A stretch of 23,555 nucleotides of DNA. It comes from JBDKTH01 sp964558295 (lineage in GTDB: Bacteria; Planctomycetota; Planctomycetia; Pirellulales; Thermoguttaceae). Numbering within the stretch: position 1 is the first letter of the stretch; the number at the start of each line of letters is the position of its first letter. Shown piece after piece: positions 7,690 to 15,507 of the stretch. The stretch covers positions 1 to 23,555 of the forward strand of contig CAZLDQ010000079.1 of the NCBI GenBank assembly GCA_964558295.1. The letters run 5' to 3'. The notes beneath the pieces are model-generated. The model was not told the DNA's origin, made no database searches, and was given only the letters and a program-made list of their open reading frames with translations. The translations under genes and the position numbers were made by a program.

Positions 7690-9756
7690 TTAGCGTTTCT
7701 GAGCGTTCTTGAGGGCCGCTTTGGCTTGTGCAACGATGTTGGCGGCGGTGATGCCGAAGTGTTCGAAGAGTTGTTCGGCCGGGGCGGAGGCGCCGAAGCC
7801 GGTCATGCCGACGAAGCGGCCGCAGCGGCCGATGTACTTGGTCCAGCCCATCGCCACGCCCGCCTCGCAGGCCACGCGGACGGTGACGTCGGAGGGCAGG
7901 ACCGATTCGCGGTAGGCTTCGGGTTGGGCGTCAAACAGTTCCCAACTGGGCATGCTCACTACGCGGGCCTGGATCCCTTCGGCGGTGAGTTGTTCGTAGG
8001 CCTGCACGCAGAGCGACAGCTCGCTGCCGGTGCCGATGAGGATCACGTCGGGCTTGCCGCCGGGGGCGTCGGCCAGCACATACGCCCCCTGGTGGACCCC
8101 GGTGGCCGGGGCGAACTTCTCGCGGTCCAGCGTGGGCAGGTTCTGCCGGGTGAGGATCAAGGCGGCCGGCTTGTCCTTCAATTGCATCACGGCCTTGTAA
8201 GCCTCGACCACTTCGTTGGCGTCGCCGGGACGCAACACCACGACGTTCGGGATTGATCGCAACGCGGCCACATGCTCGACGGGCTGATGGGTCGGGCCGT
8301 CTTCCCCCACGCCGATCGAGTCGTGGGTGAAGATGTAGATCACCGGCAGATTCATTAGGGCGCTCAGCCGCAGCGACGGGCGCAAGTAGTCGCTGAACAC
8401 GAAGAACGTGGCTCCGTAAGGACGCAGGTTGCAAAGGGCCATGCCGTTGAGAATGGCGGCCATCGCGTGCTCGCGGATGCCGAAATGGAAGTTGCGCCCG
8501 CCGTAGCTGCCCGGGTGGAAGCTGGGTTCCTTGTCCAGGAGGGTCTTGGTCGACGGACCAAGATCGGCCGAACCGCCCAAGAGCCAGGGGATTCGCTTGG
8601 CCAACTGGTTGAGGACCTTGCCCGAAGAATTACGCGTGGCGTTGCCTTTAGGGTCGGCCGGATAGGATTTCACTTCGGCGTCCCAATCTTTGGGCAGCCC
8701 GCGCTGGGCCATCCGTTCCAACTGCTCGGCCAATTCGGGATACTTCTGGCAGTACTCTTCATACTGGGCCAACCAGCTCTCGCGCTGCTTTGGACCGCGT
8801 TGGCCAATTCCCTCGGCAAAGTGCTTGCGGACCTCGTCGGGAATGAGGAAGTGCTCGTCCTGCGGCCAACCGTAGGCGGCCTTGGTCAGACGGATTTCCT
8901 CGGCACCGAGCGGGGCGCCGTGGGCGCCGTGCGTGTCTTGGGCATTCGGGGCGCCCCAGGCGATGTGGCTGCGTGCGATGATCAACGTCGGCCGGTCGGT
9001 GGTCTGGTGGAAGATTTCCAGGGCCTTGCGTAGCGCCTCGGTGTCGTTCGCGTCGTCCACCCGCACGACGTTCCAGCCGTAGCTTTGGAACCGAGTCCCC
9101 ACGTCTTCGCTGAACGCCAGCGAAGTTTTGCCTTCGATGGTGATCTTGTTGTCGTCGTAGATCCAGCAGAGATTCGAGAGCTTGAGGTGGCCGGCCAGTG
9201 AAGCGGCCTCGGCACCGACGCCTTCCATCATGTCGCCGTCGCCGCACAGGGCATAGGCATTGAAGCCGAACAGTTCGAAACCGGGGCGGTCGTAATGGGC
9301 GGCCAGCCAGCGCGCCGCCATGGCCATCCCCACGCTGTTGGCGATTCCCTGCCCCAGGGGACCGGTAGTCGTCTCCACGCCGCTGGTATGGCCATACTCC
9401 GGATGCCCTGGCGAACGGCTGCCGAGTTGGCGGAAGCGGCGGATGTCGTCCAGCGAGACGGCCAACTCGCCGGTCGGCTTGCCCTGCCGGTCCAATTGCT
9501 TGACGCCGGTCAAATGGAGCATCGCGTAGAGGAGCATCGAGGCGTGGCCGGCCGAGAGCACAAACCGGTCGCGGGCCATCCAGGCCGGATCGGCCGGGTC
9601 GTAGCGGAGTTCATCCTGGTAGAGGACATAGGCAATCGGAGCCAGCGCCATGGGGGTGCCTGGGTGACCGCTCTTGGCAGCTTCGACGGCATCCATGGAC
9701 AGGGTACGAATGGTGTTGATAGCCAACTGTTCAATACGGCTCGTCGAGACAGACAT
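7690..9756 (-). CDS. tkt: Transketolase
   Basis: A 688-residue thiamine diphosphate enzyme of the non-oxidative pentose phosphate pathway. It moves two-carbon ketol units between xylulose 5-phosphate and aldose phosphates in the cytosol. SGHPGTPMALAP (29-40) and H71 line the active site. GDGDMMEG at 172-179 together with DDNKITIEG at 201-209 is the ThDP and metal motif. FGIREHAM near residue 430 supplies the glutamate that activates the cofactor, and FTHDSIGVGEDGPTHQP is the family's second-domain signature. Length is normal for a full three-domain enzyme. The frame extends upstream to 9837, but homology begins at MSVSTSRIEQLAINTIRTLS, so the ATG at 9756 is preferred; only a distant CGGAG stands before it. 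It converges on mgtA and diverges from the GDSL hydrolase gene. Confidence 0.97.
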   Translation of the reverse strand: MSVSTSRIEQLAINTIRTLSMDAVEAAKSGHPGTPMALAPIAYVLYQDELRYDPADPAWMARDRFVLSAGHASMLLYAMLHLTGVKQLDRQGKPTGELAVSLDDIRRFRQLGSRSPGHPEYGHTSGVETTTGPLGQGIANSVGMAMAARWLAAHYDRPGFELFGFNAYALCGDGDMMEGVGAEAASLAGHLKLSNLCWIYDDNKITIEGKTSLAFSEDVGTRFQSYGWNVVRVDDANDTEALRKALEIFHQTTDRPTLIIARSHIAWGAPNAQDTHGAHGAPLGAEEIRLTKAAYGWPQDEHFLIPDEVRKHFAEGIGQRGPKQRESWLAQYEEYCQKYPELAEQLERMAQRGLPKDWDAEVKSYPADPKGNATRNSSGKVLNQLAKRIPWLLGGSADLGPSTKTLLDKEPSFHPGSYGGRNFHFGIREHAMAAILNGMALCNLRPYGATFFVFSDYLRPSLRLSALMNLPVIYIFTHDSIGVGEDGPTHQPVEHVAALRSIPNVVVLRPGDANEVVEAYKAVMQLKDKPAALILTRQNLPTLDREKFAPATGVHQGAYVLADAPGGKPDVILIGTGSELSLCVQAYEQLTAEGIQARVVSMPSWELFDAQPEAYRESVLPSDVTVRVACEAGVAMGWTKYIGRCGRFVGMTGFGASAPAEQLFEHFGITAANIVAQAKAALKNAQKR

Positions 9757-9890
9757 GACTAGTACATGACTCCGAAGACAGGATAGGTCCGATTGCCCCC
9801 CTAGACAGGGAGACACACCGCGTGTTTGAATCCTCAAGTGTAAAAATCGCTCGCGGTGAAGTCAACGCACGGATCCCGCCCCCCGACCGC

Positions 9891-9919
9891 TTGGTTTCAC
9901 ACCCGCGGCGTGTTATCCT
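9891..9919 (+). promoter_or_regulatory. Candidate promoter of the GDSL hydrolase gene
   Basis: TTGGTT (9891-9896) and TATCCT (9914-9919) stand 17 bases apart. Transcription from about 9926 would give a 40-base leader holding a GAGGTG ribosome site at 9954-9959 before the ATG at 9966. This supports that ATG over the longer frame from 9822. Confidence 0.4.
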
Positions 9920-9965
9920 GAAACGGGGCGTAGGTGTTCGTACAGCTCACTCTGAGGTGACAAGC

Positions 9966-10709
9966 ATGGGATCCAGTCAATTGGAGACGCGGTCGGTTTG
10001 GGGAGCGTTGGCACTGTTTGGAATGTTGGCCGCTAAGGTTTGGGCGGGCGAACCAGGGGGCCTGGATCGGCTGGCAGGCGCCGATTCGCCGCTGCGCTCG
10101 GGCGAGCGAATCGCCTTTCTGGGCGATTCGATCACACAACAGGGGGCTGGCCCAGGCGGGTACGTCCGTCTGATCGACGATGCGCTCAAGGCCCGTCGGC
10201 CGGATCTGGGGACCACGGTGATCTACGCCGGCATTAGCGGCCACAAGGTGCCGAATCTCCAAGCCCGACTCGACCGGGATGTGCTTTCCAAGAAGCCCAC
10301 GCTGGTGTTCATCTACATCGGCATCAATGACGTTTGGCACAGCATTCGTAACCAGGGCACCCCGAAAGACGCCTACGAAGCCGGCCTGCACGACCTGATC
10401 GATCGTATTCGAGCGGCCGGAGCGACCGTCGTGTTGGCCACGCCGAGCGTGATCGGCGAGAAGGCCAATGGCACCAACTCGTTGGACGCGATGCTCAACG
10501 AGTACGCCGCGATCAGCCGCAAGGTGGCCGCCGAGACCAAGACCCCGCTGTGCGACTTGCACGAGGCGTTCATCAGCTACCTGAAAACGCACAACCCAGA
10601 AAACAAGGATCGCGGCATCCTGACAACCGACGGCGTCCACCTGAACGCGGCCGGCAACCGCTTTGTGGCCGATTGTGCCGCTGAAGCGATTGCGGCCGCA
10701 CGGAAGTGA
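9966..10709 (+). CDS. Exported SGNH/GDSL-family hydrolase
   Basis: A 247-residue serine esterase/lipase-type hydrolase, probably acting outside the cytoplasm on an acyl or acetyl ester such as a decorated polysaccharide. All four SGNH blocks are visible: S55 in GDSIT (53-57), the glycine in YAGISGHK (87-94), N121 in GIND (119-122), and D222 and H225 in DGVHLNAAG. The first 27 residues form a signal peptide with hydrophobic core WGALALFGMLAAKVWA. The ATG at 9966 follows GAGGTG at 9954-9959 and keeps the signal peptide near the N-terminus. An upstream extension to 9822 would put 48 charged residues before it and is rejected. The gene stands alone between divergent transketolase and convergent glycerate kinase genes. 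The substrate cannot be told. Confidence 0.9.
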   Translation: MGSSQLETRSVWGALALFGMLAAKVWAGEPGGLDRLAGADSPLRSGERIAFLGDSITQQGAGPGGYVRLIDDALKARRPDLGTTVIYAGISGHKVPNLQARLDRDVLSKKPTLVFIYIGINDVWHSIRNQGTPKDAYEAGLHDLIDRIRAAGATVVLATPSVIGEKANGTNSLDAMLNEYAAISRKVAAETKTPLCDLHEAFISYLKTHNPENKDRGILTTDGVHLNAAGNRFVADCAAEAIAAARK

Positions 10710-10809
10710 GGGGGACGGATTTCAGATTCGGGATTTGACGCCGGAACGTTTGCGTAGCGGCGGGCTTGTCTGCCGTTGATTTCCGGCATCAAAGTGGCCC
10801 TCAATCCAT

Positions 10810-12216
10810 TCAAGTACCATAACTCCGAGCCCGGGCAACGGGTCCCGGCTCGGAGTGCGATCTTCCACCTTCCCTCGCCACCACGACCACGCGAAGATCA
10901 CAAACGTTCGTATGCGTGGGGCCGGTTTTGATCAGGGCATCCAGCGGCTCGAAGAAGTAGTAGGCGTCGTTGCGAGCCAGGTAGTCGGCCGGGTCAAGAT
11001 TGCGTTGACGCATGGCGGCAAGAACCGAGGCATCGACCAGAGCACCGGCGGCGTCCGTGGGCCCGTCCTCGCCATCGGTGCCGCCAGACAACAGGGCGAG
11101 TCCCTCGGCGTCCGAGCCCAGGTGTTCCAGCGCCGCCAAGACCAACTGCTGATTGCGTCCACCCAGCCCACGCCGATCCGATGGGACCAGCTTGACGACC
11201 GGCTCGCCGCCGCTGATCAGGCAGTCGGGCCCGGGCTCGCGGCGCATTCGCAGGGTCATCTCGGCCAGATGCCGACCGACCTCCTCGGCCAGTCCTTCCG
11301 ACTGCCGGGCACTGATCATGGCCGGAGAATAGCCGAGCCGGACCGCTTCCTGCCCGGCCTTATCGACCGCCGTGGCATTGTTGCCGATGATCAGGTTGGT
11401 AACCTTGCACGAACCGCTTGGTGAGTTGGACGAGGCAGACGTGGCTTGCTTGTGTCGCAGATAGTCGAAGACAACTGGCGAGATGCCCGCCGCCTGGGCG
11501 TCGTACTTGGCCAATACGGCCAAGGCCGCCTCGGGTGTGGAACAGTCGGGGACTGTGGGACCGGAGGCGATTACGTCCAAGGGATCACCCAGTACGTCGG
11601 AAATGATCAGGGCGACGAGGCGCCCGGCGCGGCAGGCCCGCAGCAGCCCGCCCCCTTTGATCCGACTGAGCTGCTTGCGAACGGTATTCAGTTCCTCGAT
11701 ATTCGCGCCAGCCGCGCTGAGGTGCCGGGTGACGGCCAGTTTGTCCTCCAGGCCGATTCCTTCGACCGGCGCGGGCATCAAGGCCGATCCGCCGCCGGAG
11801 ATCAGGGCCAGGCAGAGGTCGCGGGGCCCCAGTGTGCTGACGATCCGCAGGATTTCCGCTGCCCCGGCTACTCCGGCCGGCATCGGCTCGTTGACCCCCG
11901 CCGGCCGGGCGGGATGGAGATGGATCCGGCGCAGCGAGCGGACGCAATCATCCGGGACGTTGACCCAGCCGGTGACCTGTTTCGCTTCAAGCCAACGGGC
12001 TCCCAGCGCCTCTTCCACCCCGGCGGCCATTCCCGCCCCGGCTTTCCCTGCTCCAATCACGGCGATGCGATCGATGTCGGCCAGCGGCACGAGTTCGTCG
12101 CCCACGCAGAGCTCGTCCCCTTCGACGTGTAACGCTGCTCGCACGAGCCGATCCGAACGGACGGCCTCGATGCCGGCTTGCCAGATTCGCAGGGCATCGT
12201 CGCGGAGTCTGGTCAT
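10810..12216 (-). CDS. Type-2 glycerate kinase (DUF4147/MOFRL)
   Basis: A 468-residue enzyme of the GckA/TtuD class that phosphorylates D-glycerate, normally to 2-phosphoglycerate, feeding lower glycolysis. The N-terminal DUF4147 domain shows VIGAGKAG (53-60), the catalytic loop SGGGSAL (140-146), NTVRKQLSRIKGG (177-189) and ISDVLGDPLDVIASGPT (205-221). The C-terminal MOFRL domain has GGRNQQLVLAALEHL, GGTDGEDGPTDAAGALVD and GPTHTNVCDL. A reading frame continues upstream to 12396, but a good promoter has its -10 at 12286-12281, which rules out starts above about 12274 and leaves the ATG at 12216. No clear ribosome site precedes it. The last 17 or so residues are Arg/Ser/Gly-rich and look like an unconserved tail. 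It is divergent from the DUF1559 gene. Confidence 0.9.
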   Translation of the reverse strand: MTRLRDDALRIWQAGIEAVRSDRLVRAALHVEGDELCVGDELVPLADIDRIAVIGAGKAGAGMAAGVEEALGARWLEAKQVTGWVNVPDDCVRSLRRIHLHPARPAGVNEPMPAGVAGAAEILRIVSTLGPRDLCLALISGGGSALMPAPVEGIGLEDKLAVTRHLSAAGANIEELNTVRKQLSRIKGGGLLRACRAGRLVALIISDVLGDPLDVIASGPTVPDCSTPEAALAVLAKYDAQAAGISPVVFDYLRHKQATSASSNSPSGSCKVTNLIIGNNATAVDKAGQEAVRLGYSPAMISARQSEGLAEEVGRHLAEMTLRMRREPGPDCLISGGEPVVKLVPSDRRGLGGRNQQLVLAALEHLGSDAEGLALLSGGTDGEDGPTDAAGALVDASVLAAMRQRNLDPADYLARNDAYYFFEPLDALIKTGPTHTNVCDLRVVVVAREGGRSHSEPGPVARARSYGT

Positions 12217-12280
12217 CAGAAATGCAACCCGGTTGCCAAAGGGGAGACGTTGTCCGAAAGCTCCGAGAAGGGGAGGTCCC

Positions 12281-12308
12281 ATTGTAGCAGACCCACTGGA
12301 CGGAGCAA
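12281..12308 (-). promoter_or_regulatory. Extended -10 promoter of the glycerate kinase gene
   Basis: On the minus strand TTGCTC (12308-12303) precedes TACAAT (12286-12281) by 16 bases, and TGC directly before TACAAT forms an extended -10. Transcription would begin near 12274, leaving a leader of about 58 bases before the ATG at 12216. The ATG at 12282 overlaps the -10 itself and cannot be translated from this transcript. Confidence 0.5.
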
Positions 12309-12415
12309 ACCACATCCACCCGTATGGCTGTGCCGGTTCCCGGCAAAAGTGGCGAGTCGCAAGATGCGGCAAAAATGTCGCAAACTTCCGTGGCAAGGAG
12401 GGTGCCTTTTTAGTA

Positions 12416-12457
12416 ACAATGAGGGAAGAAGCCGTCGAGAGCTACGGCTCTCATTGT
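12416..12457 (+). repeat. Nested inverted repeat in the DUF1559 leader
   Basis: ACAATGAG (12416-12423) is matched by CTCATTGT (12450-12457), a perfect 8-bp outer stem. Inside it GCCGT (12431-12435) pairs with ACGGC (12444-12448) around an 8-base loop. A 7-base bulge on the left and one base on the right separate the stems. It lies about 140 bases before the DUF1559 start and could be an RNA structure or a protein site. Confidence 0.4.
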
Positions 12458-12595
12458 CCCAGGACTGTCAGGCACTCGGTGGGAGTCATCGGGGCGATTC
12501 TGCGGGAACCTGTACGTCACCGGTGTCACGGCGGCAAGAGATTTCTGGGTATCCGGTTTTTAGACAACAGGCTTTTATGGGCAAAGGGGGTGCTC

Positions 12596-13591
12596 ATGCG
12601 ACGCCAAGGTTTCACTCTGGTCGAACTGTTGGTGGTCATCGCCATTATTGGGATCTTGATCGCCTTGTTGTTGCCGGCGGTCCAGGCAGCGCGGGAGGCT
12701 GCCCGACGCTCGCAATGCTCCAACCACCTCAAACAAATGGGGTTGGCCTTACACAATTACAACAGCTGTCACGGCCGTTTTCCGGCCGGAGCCACCTCAC
12801 ATGCCACGACGGGTTGGGTCTACGGATTCGCCTGGGGTGTGGCGATTCTTCCCTTTGCCGAACAAGGCCCGCTCTACGACAAGCTCGACAAAATCGGCAC
12901 CGGCAGCGTGAGTTCCTATCCCCACACGGGGCTGATCTACACTGGGCACAATGAGTTCAACGGCCGGGTGCTCAGCGGGGTGGCGATTCCTTACATGTTC
13001 TGCCCCTCCTCCTCGTTGCCGCAGTTTGTCCTGACCGGTTCGACCCCACCGGGACCCGCCGGGGCCGCCTCGCCCACCTACACGGCAATCACCGGGGCCA
13101 TCGATCACTCTTCGGCGGTTGACAACGACGGCGAATCGAATATCCATCGGGCCAAGGGGATTCAATCCCGAGGCGGCGTCCTCTTGCCCCGCCAATGTTT
13201 GACTTTCCGTGACATCACCGACGGTTCGTCCAATACGCTCATGGTCGGCGAGCAATCGGGTTGGTGTTATGATTCGAGCGGGACGCGATACAACTGCCGC
13301 AGCGACTACTCCCATGCCTTTTGCATGGGGGCCACCCCTAGTGATGTCACCGACAACCGTTGGTTCAACACGACGACCGTGCGTTACGGGATCAATTACC
13401 GAGTGTGGAATGCTGCCGGCATCGGCAACGCCAGTTATCCCTGCAACCGGCCGATTCAATCGGCCCATCCCGGCGGGGCGCAAGTCCTGTTGGCCGACGG
13501 CTCCGCCCGTTTCCTCTCCGAGACGCTGGCCCTGCAAACGCTGTTCGACCTTTCGAACCGCGACGACGGCCATCCGATCAGCGACTTCTGA
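12596..13591 (+). CDS. DUF1559 protein with type IV prepilin-like leader
   Basis: A 331-residue member of the large planctomycete DUF1559 family, pseudopilin-like proteins of unknown role thought to be processed and displayed at the envelope. The prepilin peptidase site is RRQG|FTLVE (cleavage after G5, E at mature position 5), followed by the hydrophobic helix LLVVIAIIGILIALLLPAVQ and the conserved AAREAARRSQCSNHLKQMGLALHNYN. The C-terminus carries the family hallmark H-X9-DG in HPGGAQVLLADG. Several Cys pairs lie in the globular part. The same frame is open back to 11483, but that stretch is antisense to glycerate kinase; the prepilin motif and a GGGGGT ribosome site 5 bases before the ATG fix the start at 12596. 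A lipoprotein gene follows 35 bases downstream, the common arrangement for this family. Confidence 0.93.
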   Translation: MRRQGFTLVELLVVIAIIGILIALLLPAVQAAREAARRSQCSNHLKQMGLALHNYNSCHGRFPAGATSHATTGWVYGFAWGVAILPFAEQGPLYDKLDKIGTGSVSSYPHTGLIYTGHNEFNGRVLSGVAIPYMFCPSSSLPQFVLTGSTPPGPAGAASPTYTAITGAIDHSSAVDNDGESNIHRAKGIQSRGGVLLPRQCLTFRDITDGSSNTLMVGEQSGWCYDSSGTRYNCRSDYSHAFCMGATPSDVTDNRWFNTTTVRYGINYRVWNAAGIGNASYPCNRPIQSAHPGGAQVLLADGSARFLSETLALQTLFDLSNRDDGHPISDF

Positions 13592-13626
13592 AAAACGGTT
13601 TCCGTGCTCTTCAGGGAGATTTACGA

Positions 13627-14067
13627 ATGACTTTGCACGACCGTTGCAGCCCCCGTGGATTGACCGGAGTCCTGGGGCTTCTGGTTCTTCTCGGCGGCTG
13701 CTCCAAGCACGACGAGGTGGGCCTTGTGCACGGCAAGGTCACGCTGGGTGGTCAACCGTTGACGCAGGGGAGCGTCCTGTTCGAGAACCGGACGAAGGGG
13801 ATCTCGTTGCTTGCCCCGCTGAGTGCAGACGGCACCTATACGGCACGCACCTACGAGCAAAACGGCTTGCCGCCAGGAACTTATCAGGTGGCCATCACTC
13901 CTAATGTGGCCGCCGAGACCGACGCGCCGCTCGTCCAGCAACCGACGCCAGAGGGGAAGACGGAGGGAGCAATTCCGGCCAAGTATCGCCGCGTGGCCAC
14001 CAGTGGGCTGTCGGTGACCGTCCAGGCTGGTGACAATCCGCCCTTCGACTTCAACCTCACCCCGTAG
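13627..14067 (+). CDS. Small lipoprotein with carboxypeptidase-regulatory-like domain
   Basis: A 146-residue predicted lipoprotein. A hydrophobic signal (GLTGVLGLLVLL) leads to the lipobox L-G-G-C with the lipidated Cys at residue 25. The rest is one small beta-sandwich-like domain: VHGKVTLGGQPLTQGSVLFEN, then DGTYTA and LPPGTYQVAITP. This is the pattern of planctomycete transthyretin/carboxypeptidase-regulatory-like proteins encoded beside DUF1559 genes. AGGGAG at 13613-13618 lies 8 bases before the ATG. The frame is open further upstream, but that part overlaps the DUF1559 gene. Probably co-transcribed with the DUF1559 gene; a partnership with that pseudopilin is inferred from position only. 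No catalytic residues are seen. Confidence 0.85.
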   Translation: MTLHDRCSPRGLTGVLGLLVLLGGCSKHDEVGLVHGKVTLGGQPLTQGSVLFENRTKGISLLAPLSADGTYTARTYEQNGLPPGTYQVAITPNVAAETDAPLVQQPTPEGKTEGAIPAKYRRVATSGLSVTVQAGDNPPFDFNLTP

Positions 14068-14092
14068 CCCCGGCCCCCCCTGGCCCTAAACC

Positions 14093-14296
14093 CTAAACCT
14101 TCTTGTTCATCACCAACTTGGCGAAGTGTTCGAAAGAGCGGTCGTAGGTGGCCTCGGCTTCGGCGGGGAAGCAACAAGCGGGAAGTTCGCGGGCGCGGAG
14201 ATGGTAGGTCAGGCAGTCACAGCAGGCACCTTTGCGCGAGCAGGGCTCGTAGGTGCAGTTGCACACGTTCTTGTTTCGCGAAATCTTGCAGTCCAT
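14093..14296 (-). CDS. Small cysteine-rich DUF6485-type protein
   Basis: A 67-residue cytosolic protein with nine cysteines (C3, C12, C14, C19, C25, C26, C28, C41, C42). The core VCNCTYEPCSRKGACCDC is followed by LPACCFPAEAEATYDRSFEHF, which matches what I recall of the DUF6485 family in anaerobes and planctomycetes. The spacing suggests a zinc or iron-sulfur site, but function is unknown. The ATG at 14296 has GGAGGG 4 bases upstream; a TTG at 14308 in the same frame is less likely. It stands alone on the minus strand, convergent with the lipoprotein gene and divergent from the TIM-barrel gene. Confidence 0.85.
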   Translation of the reverse strand: MDCKISRNKNVCNCTYEPCSRKGACCDCLTYHLRARELPACCFPAEAEATYDRSFEHFAKLVMNKKV

Positions 14297-14601
14297 CAAA
14301 CCCTCCAAAAGCTAAGTCCAAAGCCCGCCCTGACAGCCCCCTCAGGTGGCGGTAACGAGCTTGCAACGCCCTAAGGTCTCAGTATATCCGGCAACCCGCT
14401 GTGGGAAACGCCCTTGGGGTGCCCCTCCGCCGCCCGGAACGCCCCGAAGGGGCTACAGGAACCGATACCGGGCCTGTTGGTTCAAGGCTTGCTGGCCGCA
14501 GATCCTACACCTCTCTGGTTGACAGGCCCCCCGGTTCGGTTCACACTCGAAGGATTGTCGGTACCAAGACTTCTTTGGATCGTAGTGAAGGAACCTCCGC
14601 C
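14297..14601. other. Intergenic region between DUF6485 and TIM-barrel genes
   Basis: Divergent promoter region with no gene seen. On the minus strand TATACT (14386-14381) is a fair -10 for the DUF6485 gene, but its -35 (TTTCCC, 16 bases away) is weak. GCCCC-GAA-GGGGC at 14441-14453 is a perfect 5-bp hairpin in a GC-rich stretch of no clear meaning. The plus-strand promoter is listed separately. Confidence 0.35.
14519..14547 (+). promoter_or_regulatory. Candidate promoter of the TIM-barrel gene
   Basis: A perfect TTGACA (14519-14524) is followed after 17 bases by CACACT (14542-14547), which matches the -10 consensus at only three positions. A start near 14554 would give a leader of about 48 bases with AAGGA at 14588-14592. 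A weak -10 with a perfect -35 would fit an activator-dependent promoter. Confidence 0.35.
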
Positions 14602-15456
14602 ATGTACAGCCCCCACTCTCGACGACGCTTCTTGCAACTGGCCGGCGCGGCGGCCGGTCTGGCCGCGGGTCCATGCTTGGCCCAGACGCCCTGCCAACAG
14701 CCAGCCTGCACGAAAGCCAAAGGCAAGTGGCCGTTCGTGTTCGGCCTGGCTTCCTATACAACCAAGGATTTCACGCTGGACCAGACGCTTTCGATGGCCG
14801 GCCGGGTGGGGCTGACGCATCTGTGCCTCAAATCGTTCCATCTGCCGCTAGACGCCTCGGAAGAGCAGATCGCCCAGGCCTTGGAGAAGGTGAAGCAGTC
14901 GGGCTTGGTGCTCTATGGGGGGGGCGTGATCACCATGAAGACGCCGGCCGAAGTGGAGCAGGCCTTTGCCTATGCCAAGGCGGCCGGGATGACGACGATC
15001 GTTGGTGTCCCCTATCCGGACGTCTTGCCGTTGGTGAATGAGAAAGTCCAGCAGTTCAATATCCGGGTAGCGATTCACAACCATGGTCCGGAAGACAAGG
15101 TCTATCCTACGCCACAAAGCGCGTACGAGAAGATCAAGGGACTCGACAAGCGGATTGGGCTCTGCATCGACATTGGCCACACGCAGCGGGCGGGCGTCGA
15201 TCCGTCGGAGGCTGCCCAACAGTGTGTCGATCGGCTCCTGGACGTGCACATCAAGGACGTTTCCGAAGCGACACGAACCGGCAAGACCGTGGAGATCGGT
15301 CGCGGGGTGATCGACATCCCGAAGTTCCTTCGCACGCTCCTTGCGCTGAACTACTCGTCGGTAGTCTCCTTCGAGTATGAGAAGGATCCCAAGGACCCGC
15401 TGGCCGGCCTGGCCGAATCGGTCGGCTACGTCAAAGGCGTCTTGGCGGCGATCTGA
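14602..15456 (+). CDS. Tat-exported TIM-barrel sugar isomerase/epimerase-like protein
   Basis: A 284-residue AP endonuclease family 2 / xylose isomerase-like TIM-barrel protein of the kind annotated as sugar phosphate isomerase/epimerase. Residues 6-12 (SRRRFLQ) form a twin-arginine motif and the signal ends near CLAQ (25-28), so the folded protein is probably exported by Tat. Barrel strands and likely metal ligands are visible: HNHG at 159-162, D190 and H193 in CIDIGHT, H216 in DVHIKD, and E258 in SFEYE. The length fits a single barrel. The ATG at 14602 follows AAGGA by 9 bases; an upstream GTG frame from 14401 would bury the Tat signal. Export suggests that it acts on free sugars or sugar acids rather than sugar phosphates. 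The substrate is unknown. Confidence 0.87.
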   Translation: MYSPHSRRRFLQLAGAAAGLAAGPCLAQTPCQQPACTKAKGKWPFVFGLASYTTKDFTLDQTLSMAGRVGLTHLCLKSFHLPLDASEEQIAQALEKVKQSGLVLYGGGVITMKTPAEVEQAFAYAKAAGMTTIVGVPYPDVLPLVNEKVQQFNIRVAIHNHGPEDKVYPTPQSAYEKIKGLDKRIGLCIDIGHTQRAGVDPSEAAQQCVDRLLDVHIKDVSEATRTGKTVEIGRGVIDIPKFLRTLLALNYSSVVSFEYEKDPKDPLAGLAESVGYVKGVLAAI

Positions 15457-15463
15457 AAGCAAC

Positions 15464-15505
15464 CGGAGGTCTTGAGCCGGCCGTGGAGCGGGCTCAAGAC
15501 CTCCG
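15464..15505 (+). terminator. 15-bp perfect hairpin after the TIM-barrel gene
   Basis: CGGAGGTCTTGAGCC (15464-15478) and its exact complement GGCTCAAGACCTCCG (15491-15505) frame a 12-base loop, starting 7 bases after the TIM-barrel stop. The stem is long and perfect, but no T tract follows. It would stop or protect transcripts of either convergent gene. Confidence 0.55.
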
Positions 15506-15507
15506 TC

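Larger units (their letters stand above)
12217..12595. other. Intergenic region upstream of glycerate kinase and DUF1559 genes
   Basis: It holds the glycerate kinase promoter (12281-12308) and, further right, a compound inverted repeat at 12416-12457. GGCA...TGCC followed by TTTTT (12392-12411) looks like a very small terminator, but the 4-bp stem is too short to trust. I found no convincing plus-strand promoter for the DUF1559 gene; TAGACA at 12561-12566 resembles a -35 but has no -10 at the right distance. No gene is apparent. Confidence 0.4.

Noticed and set aside
9757..9837. N-terminal extension of the transketolase frame
   Set aside because: The added 27 residues are not part of the family, whose homology begins just after the ATG at 9756.
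11483..12595. Upstream extension of the DUF1559 frame to 702 residues
   Set aside because: The added part is antisense to glycerate kinase, and the prepilin leader with its own ribosome site begins at 12596.
14084..14099. Two copies of CCCTAAA, resembling a plant-type telomere repeat
   Set aside because: Only two units, in a short gap between convergent bacterial genes; coincidence.
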